This document shows, piece by piece, positions 1 to 12,931 of a stretch of 64,000 nucleotides of DNA. A program made the translations under genes and the position numbers. This DNA is from Hemicordylus capensis (lineage: Eukaryota; Chordata; Lepidosauria; Squamata; Cordylidae): NCBI RefSeq assembly GCF_027244095.1, contig NC_069658.1:263198687-263262686 (forward strand), in the 5' to 3' direction. Within the stretch, counting starts at the first letter, position 1; the number at the start of each line of letters is the position of its first letter. Below the pieces are notes generated by a model, which had not been told where the DNA came from, did not search any database, and saw only the letters and a program-made list of their open reading frames with translations.

Positions 1-1010
1 TGCACGGACCGGTTCGGAGGCCATTCTACTGGCCTCCGGACTGGTCCGGACATGGGCGGTTCGGGGTTCGGAAGGGTAGGGTGGGGGGTTCCATTAAGGG
101 CGGGGGGGGCTTTACTTACCCTTCCTGCGCTTTCCACCTTTGGCGCCGTAATTATTGTAAAAATCCCGGCGGCAGGATCCCTCGCCGCCCGCTTCAATCG
201 ACGACGATGGCTCCTCCATGGTACTTCCCTGCCGCCCCCTTGAAGCCTCCTTGAAGACCCTGCTGCTGCCGCCCCCTTGAAGCCTCCTTGAAGACCCTGC
301 TGCTGCCACCCCCTTGAAGTCCCCTGCCGCCCCGTTAAATCTCACCCCGGACCCACCCACTCGCTCTCTAGAAACGGGCGGGTGGCAGGGGGATGTCCTC
401 CTGCCCCCTTCCCTGCCGTCTGCAAAAGTCTTTAGGAAGCCTTCTGCGCGTGCAGATAACAAATGTCCCTGGGCCCAGTGGGTCAGGGGCCCCCCAAGGT
501 GGAGATTCTGAGGCCAGGGTCTTTCTTTATGCACCACCTATCATATGTATTCTTGAATTGTCTGGTTTTGGGAATATCTTGGAAATGTTATACCAGAAAA
601 GAGTTGTCTGAAAGCAGGATATGTTACTAAGGGACTTGCTCAGAAATTGCTCTAGGATCAGTAAGTGAATTTGCCAGTGGGCTAAAATAGAAGCAGAAAA
701 GATGGGGCGGTCATTATTTTATGGTCACTGTGCTTTTTCTTTTAGCTCAATGACCATAAAATAAATGAAAGTTGGGCTCCATACCATTTTCTATAATGAA
801 ATTGATGAGACCCTTTTCAAGAATCAGTTTGCTAAAACAGGCATACAAGACAAGACTTCAGGCATAGCTATGCCGTTTTGTCTACCACTTTGAGCTGGAT
901 GCACTAGATTTTAGGGAAGCTCTTCTTTCCAACAACAAGTAGAATCCTTCCAATGATTCTTAATTTTCAGTCTACTGATTTTGCTTCATCCAAGAAATTT
1001 GTACCACTTC
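1..1010. other. GC-rich repeat-like left edge, no gene seen
   Basis: The first ~500 bases are GC-rich. They start inside a motif rich in ggaccggttcgg and contain a short tandem repeat at about 237-315 (cccttgaagcctccttgaag, roughly two and a half copies). Short open frames exist on both strands but look compositional and match no family I know. The remainder to 1010 is ordinary AT-rich sequence with no feature I recognise. Confidence 0.4.
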
Positions 1011-2118
1011 TAGGAGTTTCCTGAACCATGTTACTGGAAAAGAAGTCAAGTTTTCCAACATCCAAAATAAATCAACGTACTTTTGTTGACAGATCTGCAT
1101 GGAAATGTGGCAACCAGTTTTCCCTCTAAGGTGTGCACATGTGCGCATGCTCACACTTTTTGGATGTCCACTAAGTTAATTTTAGATCCTGCTCAGGTGT
1201 AAACAGGAAGGTCACACCCTGAATGAAGGTGCGCGTGCACTGCCTTGATACTGCCACCCAAAACAAAACTCATTCTGCACATGGATGAAAAAAAATTAGA
1301 GAGAACACTGGTGGCAATGACTACCCTTCATGTCTATGCTTTGCTCAAAGTAGGGGGAAATTAGCTTCAAATGGGTGTAGACCAGCCCAAAACTATATTA
1401 ACCTTAAAATATCCGGGAAAATTGGTTGTGGTATGGACATGTTGGAAAGGACAAAAGAACGTAGACATGTGCCTTGAAAACAAAGAGTTGCTTTATTGAG
1501 GGGTACAGAAAATGAAAAGAAGCTGGTTAAACAAGAGATGAGTGCTTAGCAAACTCGCTAATGATGGTCTTCCCATAATGGGGTTTGTCAGATTCACTGG
1601 AGATGGCTTAGGTGGCTCCTAAAACACATTCACCATGTCATAGCGCCAGGAAGGGAGATAGAGATCTGAGGATGAAAGAAAAAGGATAGAGCCGTTATTC
1701 ATATCTACCTGATCTGGGGTCCATCAGGGGTCCATCTCTTCAGTTGGCTCAAGAACATGACAAGCTGTGGGGTGCAGGGGCACAACCTACACACATGCAG
1801 AGTGGATTGAGAGGGCTGCAAGAGTGCAAGTGCAAGAGATTGGGGAGGGTTTTATAGGCCGAAACATGTTCCGAGGGCATGACTGAAGTCCATGGGGGAT
1901 GGTTGAAGAATTTCAGTATCATCTGAAATGCTACAGTATTGTGAAATGCTTGCTCCATATAAGGCATGATTTAAGTATCTGGGTGGTGTCTCCTGACTTT
2001 CTTCACAAACAAAAAAATTGCTTCTTAGGTGGTTGCTGAAGGGAGCAACCTGAATAGAAATGGGAGGGAGGCACACCATGTTCTCTGGCATTACTCACTG
2101 ACCCAATCTTGTTAACAA

Positions 2119-2262
2119 AGAACATAAGAACAGCCCTGCTGGATCAGGCCCAAGGCCCATCTCGTCCAGCATCCTGTTTCGCACAGTGGCCCACCAGATG
2201 CCGCTGGAAGCCACAGACAGGAGTTGAGGGTGTGCCCTCTCTCCTGCCATTACTCCCCTGCA
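2119..2262 (-). mobile_element. CR1-type LINE 3' tail fragment
   Basis: The fragment reads on the minus strand as the squamate CR1 3' end: (ctggatcaggccc / ttcttatgttct-type terminal repeat). It closely resembles the end of the CR1 with reverse transcriptase at 33956-35221. It is absent from the paralogous position near 38955, where caatcttgttaacaagattggg runs through, so it inserted after the A'/B' duplication. Confidence 0.7.
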
Positions 2263-2296
2263 AGATTGGGTCAGTGAGTCAGTCAGTTGGCTCTTG

Positions 2297-2515
2297 AGCC
2301 AGCGTGGTGTAGTGGTTAGAGTGCTGGACTAGGACCGGGGAGATCCGAGTTCAAATCCCCATTCAGCCATGATACTTGCTGGGTGACTCTGGGCCAGTCA
2401 CTTCTCTCTCAGCCTAACCTACTTCACAGGGTTGTTGTGAGGAGAAACTTAAGCATGTAGTACACTGCTCTGGCCTCCCTGGAGGAAGCGTGGGATATAA
2501 AATATAAATAATAAC
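2297..2515 (+). mobile_element. Sauria-type tRNA-derived SINE
   Basis: It has a tRNA-like head with RNA polymerase III A- and B-box-like stretches (gtggttagagtgctggac; gagttcaaatcccc). The 3' tail (gggttgttgtgag ... gggatataaa) is of the Bov-B LINE type and ends in AT-rich simple repeats. The same copy is present at 38994-39216, so it predates that duplication. Confidence 0.8.
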
Positions 2516-3479
2516 AACAATGGGAAAGGGGGAGTGAAAAGTTTCTCCTTGAAGCTTCTTATCAATGGAGGCCCATAGTAAGGGAAGGAAGCTAGCATTC
2601 CTTTGCCTTTTGTCTCCTTTATTCCTTTCATTTGGTTTGCCCTGAATCTCAGGGCAAATGCTCAGATGCAAACAGAGGGGCAAACCTTATCAGAATGACC
2701 TGTCATTTCTGGAATGCAGCCAGCCAAAGGAGAGCTGGTTTTATGGTAGCCAGTATGAATTGTCCCCTTTGGGGGTCCCCATTGTCCACATGATTCTAAT
2801 CTTTGTAGGTGTAGACATGTCATGGCATCTAAATATCCTTTCCCACGCCTTCATTGCAACCCTAACCAGTGCTAGTCTGCAGCGTATTTCTTGACTGCTG
2901 GATGCTTTACTGTCGATAGTCAACTCTAAAAGGATTCTAAAAAGGATCCTAAAAGGATAATTCCCTATTCCTTTGGGATAAGGAACTATTAAAATTTTGC
3001 TTCTTTTGCTTTATACAGAAACTTGAAAATTTTGCGGTTGAAAAATTGGAATATGAGTGGCCCTCTAGGTGAGGCCTCAGAGATAGGGGAGTGGGTTGCC
3101 TTCACCTTGTCCTCCTCCTGGGGAGTGCAACCTCAGAGCCAGCTCCTCTCTGGGAGACTATAGCTCTCTCTCTGCTCAGCCCCCTCATCATCAGCCTGGC
3201 CACTTTTAAATGCTGCCTTGCATGCCAAACATCTAGGCCCTGCCCTCCCTTGTCCCTCCCCCAAGTACTTTATTGCCCTTTCACCTGTTGTTCCTTCCCC
3301 TCTTTCTCCCCAACTTCCTCCCTGTGGCCCCAACTCCTCTCCCTGCACAGCACTGGCCCCAGCCAGCCACATTGCCGAGGCTGGGCCAACATCATTTGTG
3401 AATGCCGGCTGCCCCGGTCAAAGGCATGCAGCAGTCCGGCCACCCAAACTACTCACGCCTCCCCACTTCAGTGCAGCAG

Positions 3480-4260
3480 TTGTCTTCCCAGGTTGGTGCA
3501 GGGTGCTGGCAGGTTGGCCGGACTATCATCACCATCACCCTCATCATAATCATTTCCTGGAGATAATGAAGAAAATAGAGTGGAGGGGATCTGGGGGACC
3601 CTCAGGAGCTATGGTACCTGAGTTCTTTGAACCCATCTGCTCAATTATAGCTACACTCCTGGGTGGCCCACCAACTTGAAGTTGAAGTGTAACCTTTCTA
3701 ACCTGAGAGCACTTGCGAACCTTACTTCTAAGCACTTATTTCTAAGCATTTCTAAGTAAAGTAAAGCACTTTGCTTCTAAGCATGCACTTCTAAGCAATT
3801 TCAGTTTTACCACAGACAGCTTGCAACAACCTGTCACTGGGTCAAGTTCAATACCCAAAAGGTTAGTGTCTAGCAACTCCTCTTAATACTAAACTTCTGC
3901 CTTCAGTTGCTTTTCCGGTAAGCTGTCCCATGATTCTTCAGACATGCACTGTACCTGCTCTAGTGACTCAGTGAATTTAACGAACTGTGATGAACAATGT
4001 GAAGTAGATAAAAAGACTCTTCATCACAGGCCCACTAGATAAATTAATGCAAGTTTTGAGCAGTATTGAAATATTTTAAATAAAATAAATAAATAAATAG
4101 CACAAAACTCCTACCTGGCCCTCAAGCGATCAAAAGCCAAAATCCGCACTCTCCCCTCACTCTGTGAGGGGTCTGGTGGGCAAGACCTCCAACCGCTCTA
4201 ATACCCTACCCACTCAGGCCCCCTAGGCAAACATGAGATCCCCCCCAGGATCATATATTA
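3480..4260. other. Non-coding, degenerate repeat remnants
   Basis: About 3560-3680 matches 21808-21930 and ends with motifs like attatagctacac, typical of short hAT-like repeats that recur through this window. There is a short tandem 'ttctaagca' run near 3720-3800 and an (aaat)n run near 4078-4100. No gene is seen. Confidence 0.4.
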
Positions 4261-6078
4261 TTTAATGCTGGTTGAAGTAAGGCTGCCACAGCTTACTACT
4301 ACACTCCAGATTGATGAGTTGGGACATTCCCATGAAAATAAATAAAATAAATGAAGTATAATTATTAAAGTGGATATCTGAATCAATCCAGAAGTATCCT
4401 TTAAGCTGTTGTAGAAAATGTTACACAATAATGTTGCACATTTTCTTTCCTGTTACTTGTGGAATGCCAAACTTTGACTGCATTTGACCTAAACCCGTTA
4501 TCTTGTTTCCCCCCAGGCTTGTATGAGGTCCTTAAAAGCTTATGAAATAATCCAGTTCTAGCATTGGTGTTAGGAACAAGGTGAGGGGTTCTTGGTATCA
4601 TTTTAAAACATCTTTGGGTCTTCAGGTCTTCTTTTATCGGTAGTTTTTAAAGAAAACATATCTTGTACGAGATCATGGTTTGGGATATGCTATCTTGTTT
4701 GAATATATCTTAGTTGTGTGCCATACTACAGGGAACTTTATTGTCCTGTACTTCATGTGACCTCCAGGTAGGTGTGCCAAGATATTGCCTAGTAAAATGT
4801 TGGTTCCTGGAAAGGTTTCACTTGAGAAAGTCAATTTTCCCAGATTCTGAATCACCCTTAATTGGCTCACAGACAGCCACAATTTGCCTATAAAATAAGA
4901 CAATAAGCAATAATAAGAGAGCTCTTTTGTATCCTTACACTGCCCATCAAAACATAGACCAGTTCGGTAAGTGATTTATTTTTCTCATATAAACAATTTC
5001 AGAAGGTTGGTGTGTTTGGGGTCACCACATTACGATTGTGATCTTTCTTATGACAACTTGTTATTAACTGACTGCATTTTTAATTATTGTTGTTTATTTG
5101 CAAGATTTCCAATATTATTGTTACTAGCTTCCTAACTGTAACAAATTAAGGGGGACAGTGGATTTTAAGGATTAAATCAATGTATTTGTTTTAGTTATGA
5201 GCAGTTTTACAGTTAGTAGATTAATCAGGAAAAATTCAAATAGAAGACATACAAAACTGACAGATAAAATGGACCAATGTAGCTGATGATAACAATAAAT
5301 AACCTCATAGTCACATCCATTTTGTAGCATGTAAAAAGTAACTTTTAAAAGGAGTAAGTAGCTAGCAAGGATAATTCATTTCATAAGAACATCAATATTA
5401 TCATCATCCCAGGGACACTTCTTCTTCCAACAATCCACACAAATACCTTCCAATCAGGATCAAAAAGCAGAATTGCCCAGATCCTACCATACAGTCATGA
5501 GCAATGGCTACTAACTTATTTCTCGTCATTACCATCCAGATATTTGAGTCCAGTTGGGTAAACTTGGAATCTTTTTCTTCAGTTTTTTGCAGTCAACATT
5601 CTAGCTGTAGCAAGCAAATTGCAGTAAGCAATTTGTACATTTGATTCTCTTGTGTAGAGAACAATGAAGCTACTTTTCGAGTGTTTCTGAAGTGATGGTT
5701 ATGAAGTGATTTCTATCATTTAATGGTTTTATTATATTACAAATTTTATTAAGGGTATTATTGTTGGAAAAAATAATATTTAAAGTTTGAGACTGGGATG
5801 CACAAACCTGTTAGATTTTATGGGCAGGCTACAGATAGTGTGAATAGCAGAGTATTTCATAAGCTAGCTCATTCCCATTACAGCAGAGGCTAACAGGGTC
5901 TCAGAGGCAATGGCTTCTAAATAATAAGCATGGAGATTGATTGAAGGTTAAACTAAACTACTTTGTTTAGAAATAGATGATGACAGGAAAGACCTAGCAT
6001 GGTGTTGAGAGAGAGACCTATAGAAGCATTCTGGGGAGAAGAAGAGGGAAGTCACTTCCAGGAAGTTCCTCCTGAGTA

Positions 6079-6086
6079 CATTCTAT
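6079..6086. repeat. 8-bp target-site duplication, left (cattctat)
   Basis: Cattctat lies directly outside the left terminus (tagggatg) of the foldback element. The same 8 bases follow its right terminus. Eight bases is the hAT superfamily length. Confidence 0.75.
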
Positions 6087-7693
6087 TAGGGATGTCCAAA
6101 TTGTTTTGGGCACAGAACGATCTGTGCCCGAAACAGCAAATTTCGGGTGATTCGGGGCCGAACCGAATCACCCACGAAAAGATCCGAGAAATTTCGGGCA
6201 CGAGCTGAATCACCCGAATTTCGGGCCTGAAAATTCGGGTGATTCAGACCTCCATTTTTTTGCCTTCTTCCCCCTCTCCGTTTTGAGCTATGACATCAAT
6301 TTGAATTTCCTGCCTTTTTGCATCCCATTGACTTCAATGCAAAAAGGTTGGATGTGACATCTGCTTGAATTTCAGGTGCCAGGGGCAAAATAGTGGGGTG
6401 GGGTGGTAGTGCCTAATGGGTGGAGGTTACCACCCCAATTGCAGAGTGATTGGGCAGAGGGCCGATTTTTGGTGAATTTCTGAAGTTTATGCGTCTTTAA
6501 GGTTTTCCCCGTGAAGGGTGTATCGCTTCACGTCGGGGGGAAAGGGGTGTCCTAGAGTGGGGTGGGGTTGGTGGTAGTGCTGGGCTGGGGCAAGGAACCT
6601 GAATTTTTTCAAAGGATTTGGGCAGAGGGCTGATTTTTGGAGAATTGTTGAAGTTTTCACGTCTTTAAGGTTTTTCCTCATAAGAAGTTATAATGGAGCT
6701 TTCATCAGCCCCATAAGTGCACTTAGGGGGTGCTGGGGTGGCCCAGAGTGAGTGGTGGTGTAGTGCACATAGGGTGCCAACCACCCCCATGGGTTTCTAA
6801 CCCATGGGGTACAGGGTTCTGTTGTTTCTGAGGTTTTCTGAGTGTGGATTCTATGATAGCAAATGAGATTTTCAATGAGACACCATGAATCCACTCTAAT
6901 TTGCTATCATAGAATCCACACTCAGAAAACCTCTGAAACAACAGAACCCTGTACCCCATGGGTTAGAAACCCATCGGGGTGGTTGGCACCCTATGTGCAC
7001 TACACCACCACTCTCTCTGGGCCACACCAGCACCCCCCAAGTGCACTTATGGGGCTGCTGAAAGCTCCATTATAACTTCTTATGAGGAAAAACCTTAAAG
7101 ACGCGTGAACTTCAACAATTCGCCAAAAATCAGCCCTCTGCCCAAATCCTTTGAAAAAATTCAGGTAGCTTCCTTGCCTCTACCACCAACCCCACCCGGC
7201 ACTAGGAAACCCCTTCCCCCCCGATGTGAAGCAATACACTCTTCATGGGGGAAAACCTTAAAGACGCGTAAACTTCAGAAATTCACCAAAAATCAGCCCT
7301 TTGCCCAATCCCTCTGCAATTGGGGTGTTAACCTCCACCCATTAGGCACTACCACCCCATCCCACTCTTTTGACCCAGATCCCACGTTATGCCCCCATCT
7401 TCCCCAAAGACACTAAAACTTCAAAAATTCACCAAAAATCAGTCCTTTTACCAATCCCCCTGAAATTTGGGTGGTAGCCTCCACCCATTGGGCACTACCA
7501 CCCCACCCCACTATTTTGCCCCTGGGACTCGCTTTTTTGCCCCAAATCATTTCAGATTTGGACCTGAATAAATTCGGGTCCGAACCGAATCGGGGGGTGA
7601 TTCGGAAGGGCCATATTCGGCCACAGAACAGAATGGGGGTGTTTCGGCTCAGGTCTGAGCCAAAACACCAAAAATCCGAATTGCACACCCCTA
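6087..7693. mobile_element. hAT-like foldback (long inverted repeat) DNA element
   Basis: This 1607-bp element consists almost entirely of two inverted arms of about 780 bp meeting at a short loop near 6863-6909. It starts with tagggatg and ends with the complementary caccccta. Each arm contains internal subrepeats (a unit with 'gatttttggtgaatt' and 'cgtctttaaggtttt' occurs two or three times per arm). It is flanked by the 8-bp duplication cattctat. The paralogous locus has a single uninterrupted site (about 23942-23949). It has no transposase frame, so it is non-autonomous. The hAT assignment rests on TSD length and end sequence. Confidence 0.75.
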
Positions 7694-7701
7694 CATTCTA
7701 T
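7694..7701. repeat. 8-bp target-site duplication, right (cattctat)
   Basis: It is the right-hand copy of the duplication, followed by caatagagg exactly as at the empty site in duplicon B. Confidence 0.75.
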
Positions 7702-9140
7702 CAATAGAGGGGACATAGAGGCAGAGAGAAAGAGGAAAGAGAAGGAGACCCTGACTCCCTCTCCTCCCAAGGCCTCTAGGGGTCATTTGGATTATTGGTG
7801 CAAAAGGTCAATGCTATCTGGAGCTGGATCTCCAAGAATTACGTGACATTGCTGGTTTTTTGGTTTTTTTTAAGGAAATGTGGGGTTTAAACATCTAAAT
7901 GCATACATAATACACACATGCAAACATGTAGTTCTTAAAGTCAATTAAAATGTGCACCCTGGTGGTTGGTCAAACAGTAAGTGTTCATTTTAGTAGAGTA
8001 AAAAGCTTTCCAGATAAATGTATACAGCCTGAAAACCAAAGGTTCTTGCTAAGACGTTTGACTCAAATTGACCAGCCACAAGCTTATGTTCATCATCCTT
8101 CTTAAATCATGACTTTTCTTCTCTTAGTGCTTTCCCCATTTTTACTGCTGCTTACAACTGCCTTGATCTCCAAAAACTATGCTGTCGAACCGGAGGAATG
8201 GATGAAGTCTTTCAGAGATTCCGATTACGAGGAACTGTTGGATGTTGCCCAAAAGGGGCTGGGACGGACTTCAAGGCCACAACTCATAGTGATTGTTGGG
8301 GCAGGCATAAGTGGGCTCACGGCTGCCAAATTGCTAAGAGATGCTGGACACCAGGTAATGGACCAAGAGGTCTTTGAAAACCTCTTTATCGAGTTTCTAT
8401 CTCACCTTTCTTCCATCATGAAACTCAAGGGAGCTTCGTGGAGTTCCTGGGTGCTCTCCAATCCAGACACTGCCCAGATCCGGCCCTGCATAACTTCAGT
8501 ATGTTTGTTGTGCCTTCAGTGCCTTCAAAAGCAGTGCAAACAATATCTCAATCTAAGTACTACATTAGATTTCCAGTGATTTTGAATTTGAATTAATTTT
8601 GCCCCATCATGTAAAGGATAATGTGCCCCAATGTTGCAAAGTAAAGTAATGATTGTTCTTTAGGCATAGAGCCCAATTAAAGCATAGAACCCAATTAAAG
8701 CATGTCAGACCCATTAATTCTGGATCCTGCAAAAGGGACATATTCATCAATCCCTCCCCCATCTTTCCTTGTTTTCTCTCGAAAGGACTTATGGAAGCCT
8801 TGGACTTTGTTGTGAGAACTTGCACTTTGTTGTGAGAACCTCCTTATCTTTTTGCAGAACAGCTGTAGACCGTGATGCACAAAAATATAAAGCAATTGGA
8901 GAAAGCTATAATTCCTTTTCCTGGGACAGTTTGCTTATTTTGTAAACATTTTAGACTAAATCCACTCAGCTCTTTCTCTGCGCAGGATTGTTTTCATTGT
9001 TACTTTTCCAGATTCAATGGATGTGTATTAATCTGACTTTCATTCTTAAAAAGCCTTATATGCATTGAACTATGCTATTTTAGTATAGTCAAATTAAAGA
9101 TTTTCCCAGTGTGTGAATATTTGATGTTCTCATTACTAGG

Positions 9141-10206
9141 CAGGGGCGTGTCTAGGGTAGGGCAGGCAGGGCATGTGCCCTGGGCGCCACTTGAAGGGGG
9201 GGCGCAAATTCTTAAAATTATTTTTTTTAAAAAAAAAATGGCCACCAAAAACAAAATGGCCACTGCACATGCTCAAATGGCTTCTTTGAGGCCCTAGGAC
9301 ATGGAAGGCCTTGCAGAGGCCATTTGAGCATGCACGGTGGCCATTTTGTTTTCAGTGGCCATTAAAAAAAACAATTATTTTAAAAAATGGCCACTGCACA
9401 TGCTCAAATGGTCTCTGCGAGGCCCTAGAGGCCAACAGTGGAAGGGGTAACCTTTGCAGACCCCCCCCCCACAGCCTATAGGAAGCACCCCAAAGGGGCT
9501 ACAGGTTAAAAAAAACAATTTAATATAATATAAGTCACTGTACACATATTCAGATTGGCACTATGTACAGAGAATCAGGGCTTGTGGATACTGAGCTGAA
9601 GCTTATGAGCTAGGATTGTATTCATTTGCTCTTACTTTGCTTATGATAAGTAAGTTAAATGTGGTGTCTTAAAAATATGGTTATTAATGGTGAGTTTGTC
9701 TTTGAATCAATGTGAAATCCTTAGTATTAAGGCCCACTGGGAGTTTCTTGCTCTCTTTCTCTCATTTTAACTGTCTTTCTGAAATACTAGAATAAACTCC
9801 AGGCAGTGACACAGTTTACTCTGCATATCCTTTAATTATTTTCAGAGTATCGGGGAAAAGTCACATTCTACATTTATTTTTAAAACTTATGTAATAGTGA
9901 TGCTAGTAGATGCATAGTAGAGAATTAGACAGGCACTTCTGTTTAGTTTTCCAAGTACACCTCCACATAGTCTTTGGGTATTTCATGAGCCCCTGCATAC
10001 TGAAATTTGTAGTTTTCCAGCATTTTTTGGCCTGGCTACGTCCACTGCTAAATAGTTTTTGAAATTTTAAAAGATTAATGAGCTTGACTTATATTTTTCA
10101 GCTGATATTATAGTAAAGTTATCTGAAAGATGGGTGTCAGATGTTTGGACAGGGGGCGCAATTTCAGTGCTTGCCCTAGGCGCTATTTTCCCTAGATATG
10201 AATCTG
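9141..10206. mobile_element. Possible hAT-like non-autonomous element
   Basis: It begins with caggggcgtgtctaggg and ends with an imperfect complement (ccctagatatgaatctg). Inside are repeated 'aaatggccact' tracts in opposite orientations. Similar termini (caggggcatagctagg) occur near 12072, 21743 and 47748. No clean target duplication is visible, so boundaries are approximate. Confidence 0.4.
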
Positions 10207-10547
10207 GTCAGCTCCAGAAGTGGAGAGTTTAAACTTATGCACCAGGAGAGACATGAGGGATGTCTACAAGCTTCATCACATCATACATAATGGAGGAAGG
10301 TGCTCCAGGCCCCTGATCATCTTGGTTGCCCTCTCCTGCACCTTTCCCAGTTCTATAATATCCTTCTTTAGATGTGGTGAATCTCCCTCAGTATTTTCCA
10401 TATCACAAGATTCAGTGACAAGCAAATTTTGTGACATCTTCTGCAACAGAGAAAAGCATCTGCTTAGATGAGTTTGATACATATAAAAGAGATATATAAC
10501 GTATCAGATGGGGCCAGTATTAGTGATTTTGTATTGGAAAAAACAAT

Positions 10548-10552
10548 ACAAT
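10548..10552. repeat. 5-bp target-site duplication of copia solo LTR (acaat)
   Basis: Acaat lies immediately before TGTTGG, and the same five bases follow the LTR at 11051-11055. Duplicon B has one copy at about 30102-30106. Confidence 0.85.
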
Positions 10553-11050
10553 TGTTGGAAGTGAAGGACTTTGCGCTGTCTCTTGTCACAGTGACATAGG
10601 AGGACAGACTAGTGAGTCAGAGGGCTAGAGGGTCAAGACATTGGTCATCCCTTCTCAACTGCTCTGACACTATCCCTTTGGAATCTAGATTGCTAATCTC
10701 AGGGACACTTCCTTCCTTCCAGCCACTTCCTCTTTCCTCTCCCCTTTCTCTTCCTGTTCCTTCTGCCTTGCAACATGCAAGCAAGCTCCTCTCCCTGTAC
10801 CGTGTGCAGAGATGCAGAATCCATCTGCATCCAGCTAGATAGATAGATTAGAGATCCTAACTCCTCACTTTCCTATCTAGAATGGAGTTCTCTAATAAAT
10901 GCCATATGTATTGATTTGAAACTATGAACTGGCTCCAAGTTACTTTACTCTCAGCATACATGCATGCCTTACCAAATTCCGCTGTGTTGTGCCTCTGTGC
11001 ACTCTGCTATAATGAAAAAGGGATTCTCTTACCAGAGAGAATTCCCAACA
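10553..11050 (+). mobile_element. Ty1/copia solo LTR
   Basis: This is a 498-bp solo LTR with TG...CA ends. It belongs to the same family as the copia element at 40458-63976 (same start tgttggaagtgaaggac and same end gagagaattcccaaca). It has AATAAA-type signals near 10893. It sits in an intron of the fossil LAAO copy, flanked by a 5-bp duplication, and the paralogous intron keeps the empty site. It is a fossil with no internal region. Confidence 0.85.
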
Positions 11051-12723
11051 ACAATGAAGTTCAAAGGCAAAAGGAAAGTATCCATATTTCTCTACCCAAA
11101 TCCATTTTCTCCAACCAGGAATACCTAATTAAAGAAGGAAATCTAAGCAGAGGAGCCGTTGATATGATTGGTGATCTCTTGAATGAAGAAGCTGCATTTT
11201 ATACTTCCTTTCTTGGCTCTGTCCAGGATTATGTGACCTTTTTAATGATGACTGCCAGGTAAGGTGGGAAGACTTCACTGATATGGAGGGAACATTTGTT
11301 TTAATTAGATGCAGGCAGGTGCAGTGGGCTCTGGATCATGTGGCAGCAACCTGGGGTCCAGGGCCCTCAGAAAGTTTATTAGTCCTTAAACTGTCTAGCA
11401 TTGTGCACACCACCGGAAAGCCAGTGGCCTGAGCCATCTACCAACTAATAGCAGAGGAAATGCCTCAGTCAGAGGCAACAGAGCTCCAACTAGAGATGTA
11501 TTGTAATTCTCATTGCTAAATGGTGGGAATGAGCAACAGAAGATGGCTCTTTCCACCAGTGTGGAACCCTTGGTCTGAACTAGCCAGCATGGAAGTTCTT
11601 GAAACAGACATTTGGTGTCGATTTGGCATGCTAACATATCAACTTTGAGAGGCTGGAGTCCCATGTTGTGGTGGTGGTGCAGATCTGTAAAATAAACCAG
11701 AATCCTATAACATTCCAGTCTTGTTCACACAAGCACACACATCACTTGGCTTTTGGTCATTTGCAGCTGACACCAGTATTCCCTCAAACCGCGATTTCCA
11801 GATGTTGTTGACTACAGGTCCCATCATCCCTAGCCAAAGGGCTTTGCAGCTGGGGATAATGGGAGTTGTAATCCCAACAACATCTGGGAATCCCAATGGC
11901 AAACACCATTGTCAAGCATCATTTCTGAATTAGTAGGGCAGTTCTTACTATGCTGGCTGCAGTCATCAAGTGATGGAACATGCATATGTGAACCATTTCT
12001 ATGAACTGACATCTAGGGAACATATACAGGGAAAGGACCAGAAGGTGTCTACCATTTCTGAAGGGTCAGGCACAGGGGCATAACTATGATTAGACAAGGG
12101 GAGACAGTCGTTTGGGGGCCCACTGCCTCGAAGGGCCCTCCAGAGACATGTCACATGACACCCAATTACCCACCCACCCTGCCCCAAGGCCCCTCAGCCA
12201 GCCCTCCTGGCCGGCAATCTAAGCAGACAGCCTGCAAGCTGCTCCGCCTCTCAGCTGATCGGCGGGTCGGCAGGGCTTCCAGAGAGGCCTCTGTGCAGGC
12301 CTCCCTAAAGCCTGAACTTGAGTGCCCCGGCAGGCAGGCAGGTAGCAAGGAAGGAAGGAGGCAGGCAGAGTGGCCATCGCTGGCTGCCTTTTACCCACCA
12401 CAGTTCTCTGCAGACCCTCTGCCCAGCACAGACCAGCCTTTGCCTGCTTAGTAATGGAGGTATGATGTGAATTCCTTTTTGATGTGAACCCCTGCCCCCC
12501 ATATCTTTGATGTGAACCCCTGCCCCCCATATCTAAGGATCTGCTTGCCATAGAGCTTTGATATGGGGCGGGGGGTGGGGGTGGCTGGGTGGGACTGAGA
12601 AGTCTCTGAATATTTGAAACAGATTGGAAAATATGCTGGCTTTTAAAAAAAACTATCTAAAAAGTCCTATATGTGGCTTGTTTCATGGCAGAAAATTACA
12701 AAAACCTCTGGAACAAACAGTAT

Positions 12724-12895
12724 TACCGTATTTTACGGACTATAAGACGCTACGGACTATAAGACGCACCTTAATTTTAATCCAGTTTTTCAGAGTTTTA
12801 ACATATTAAACTGTTAAAACACATAAGACGCACCTGAATTTTGGCGGATATTTTTTGAGGAAAAAAGTGAGTCTTATAGTCCATAAAATACGGTA
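12724..12895. mobile_element. Short MITE with ~25-bp inverted ends
   Basis: The left end accgtattttacggac and the right end (ccataaaatacggt) are near-perfect inverted repeats. The motif tataagacgcac is repeated inside. At about 170 bp with no coding capacity it is a MITE. The flanks do not resolve the target duplication, so the superfamily is left open. Confidence 0.65.
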
Positions 12896-12931
12896 TATTC
12901 ATTCATTCATTCATTCATTCATTCATTCATA
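12896..12931. repeat. (ATTC)n microsatellite
   Basis: About eight perfect attc units abut the right end of the preceding MITE. Confidence 0.9.

Larger units (their letters stand above)
1011..3480 (+). repeat. Segmental duplication copy A' (pairs with 37853-40262)
   Basis: This stretch matches 37853-40262 in the same orientation almost base for base (about 97% by eye). The two share a Sauria SINE at the same relative place. Copy A' has an extra CR1 tail (about 2119-2262) that B' lacks. B' has about 90 bases near 39745-39835 that A' lacks. Open frames of about 150 codons near the right end of both copies are proline- and cysteine-rich, and their C-termini do not agree, so I do not call a gene. 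Confidence 0.85.

Noticed and set aside
2297-2370. tRNA-gene-like heads with pol III A and B boxes (here and at 35471, 38994, 50753)
   Set aside because: They are heads of Sauria SINEs with Bov-B-like tails, not tRNA genes.
3091-3679. About 150-codon frames in A', with partners at 39878-40380 in B'
   Set aside because: Low-complexity Pro/Cys-rich; likeness follows from the recent duplication and the ends of the two frames disagree.
7105-7416. Plus-strand 103-codon frame in the foldback element
   Set aside because: Lies in an inverted-repeat arm made of subrepeats; no transposase motif.
8355-8579. Open-frame extension after the second LAAO exon-like part
   Set aside because: It runs through the conserved gtaatg splice donor into intron sequence; the same happens at 25286-25420.
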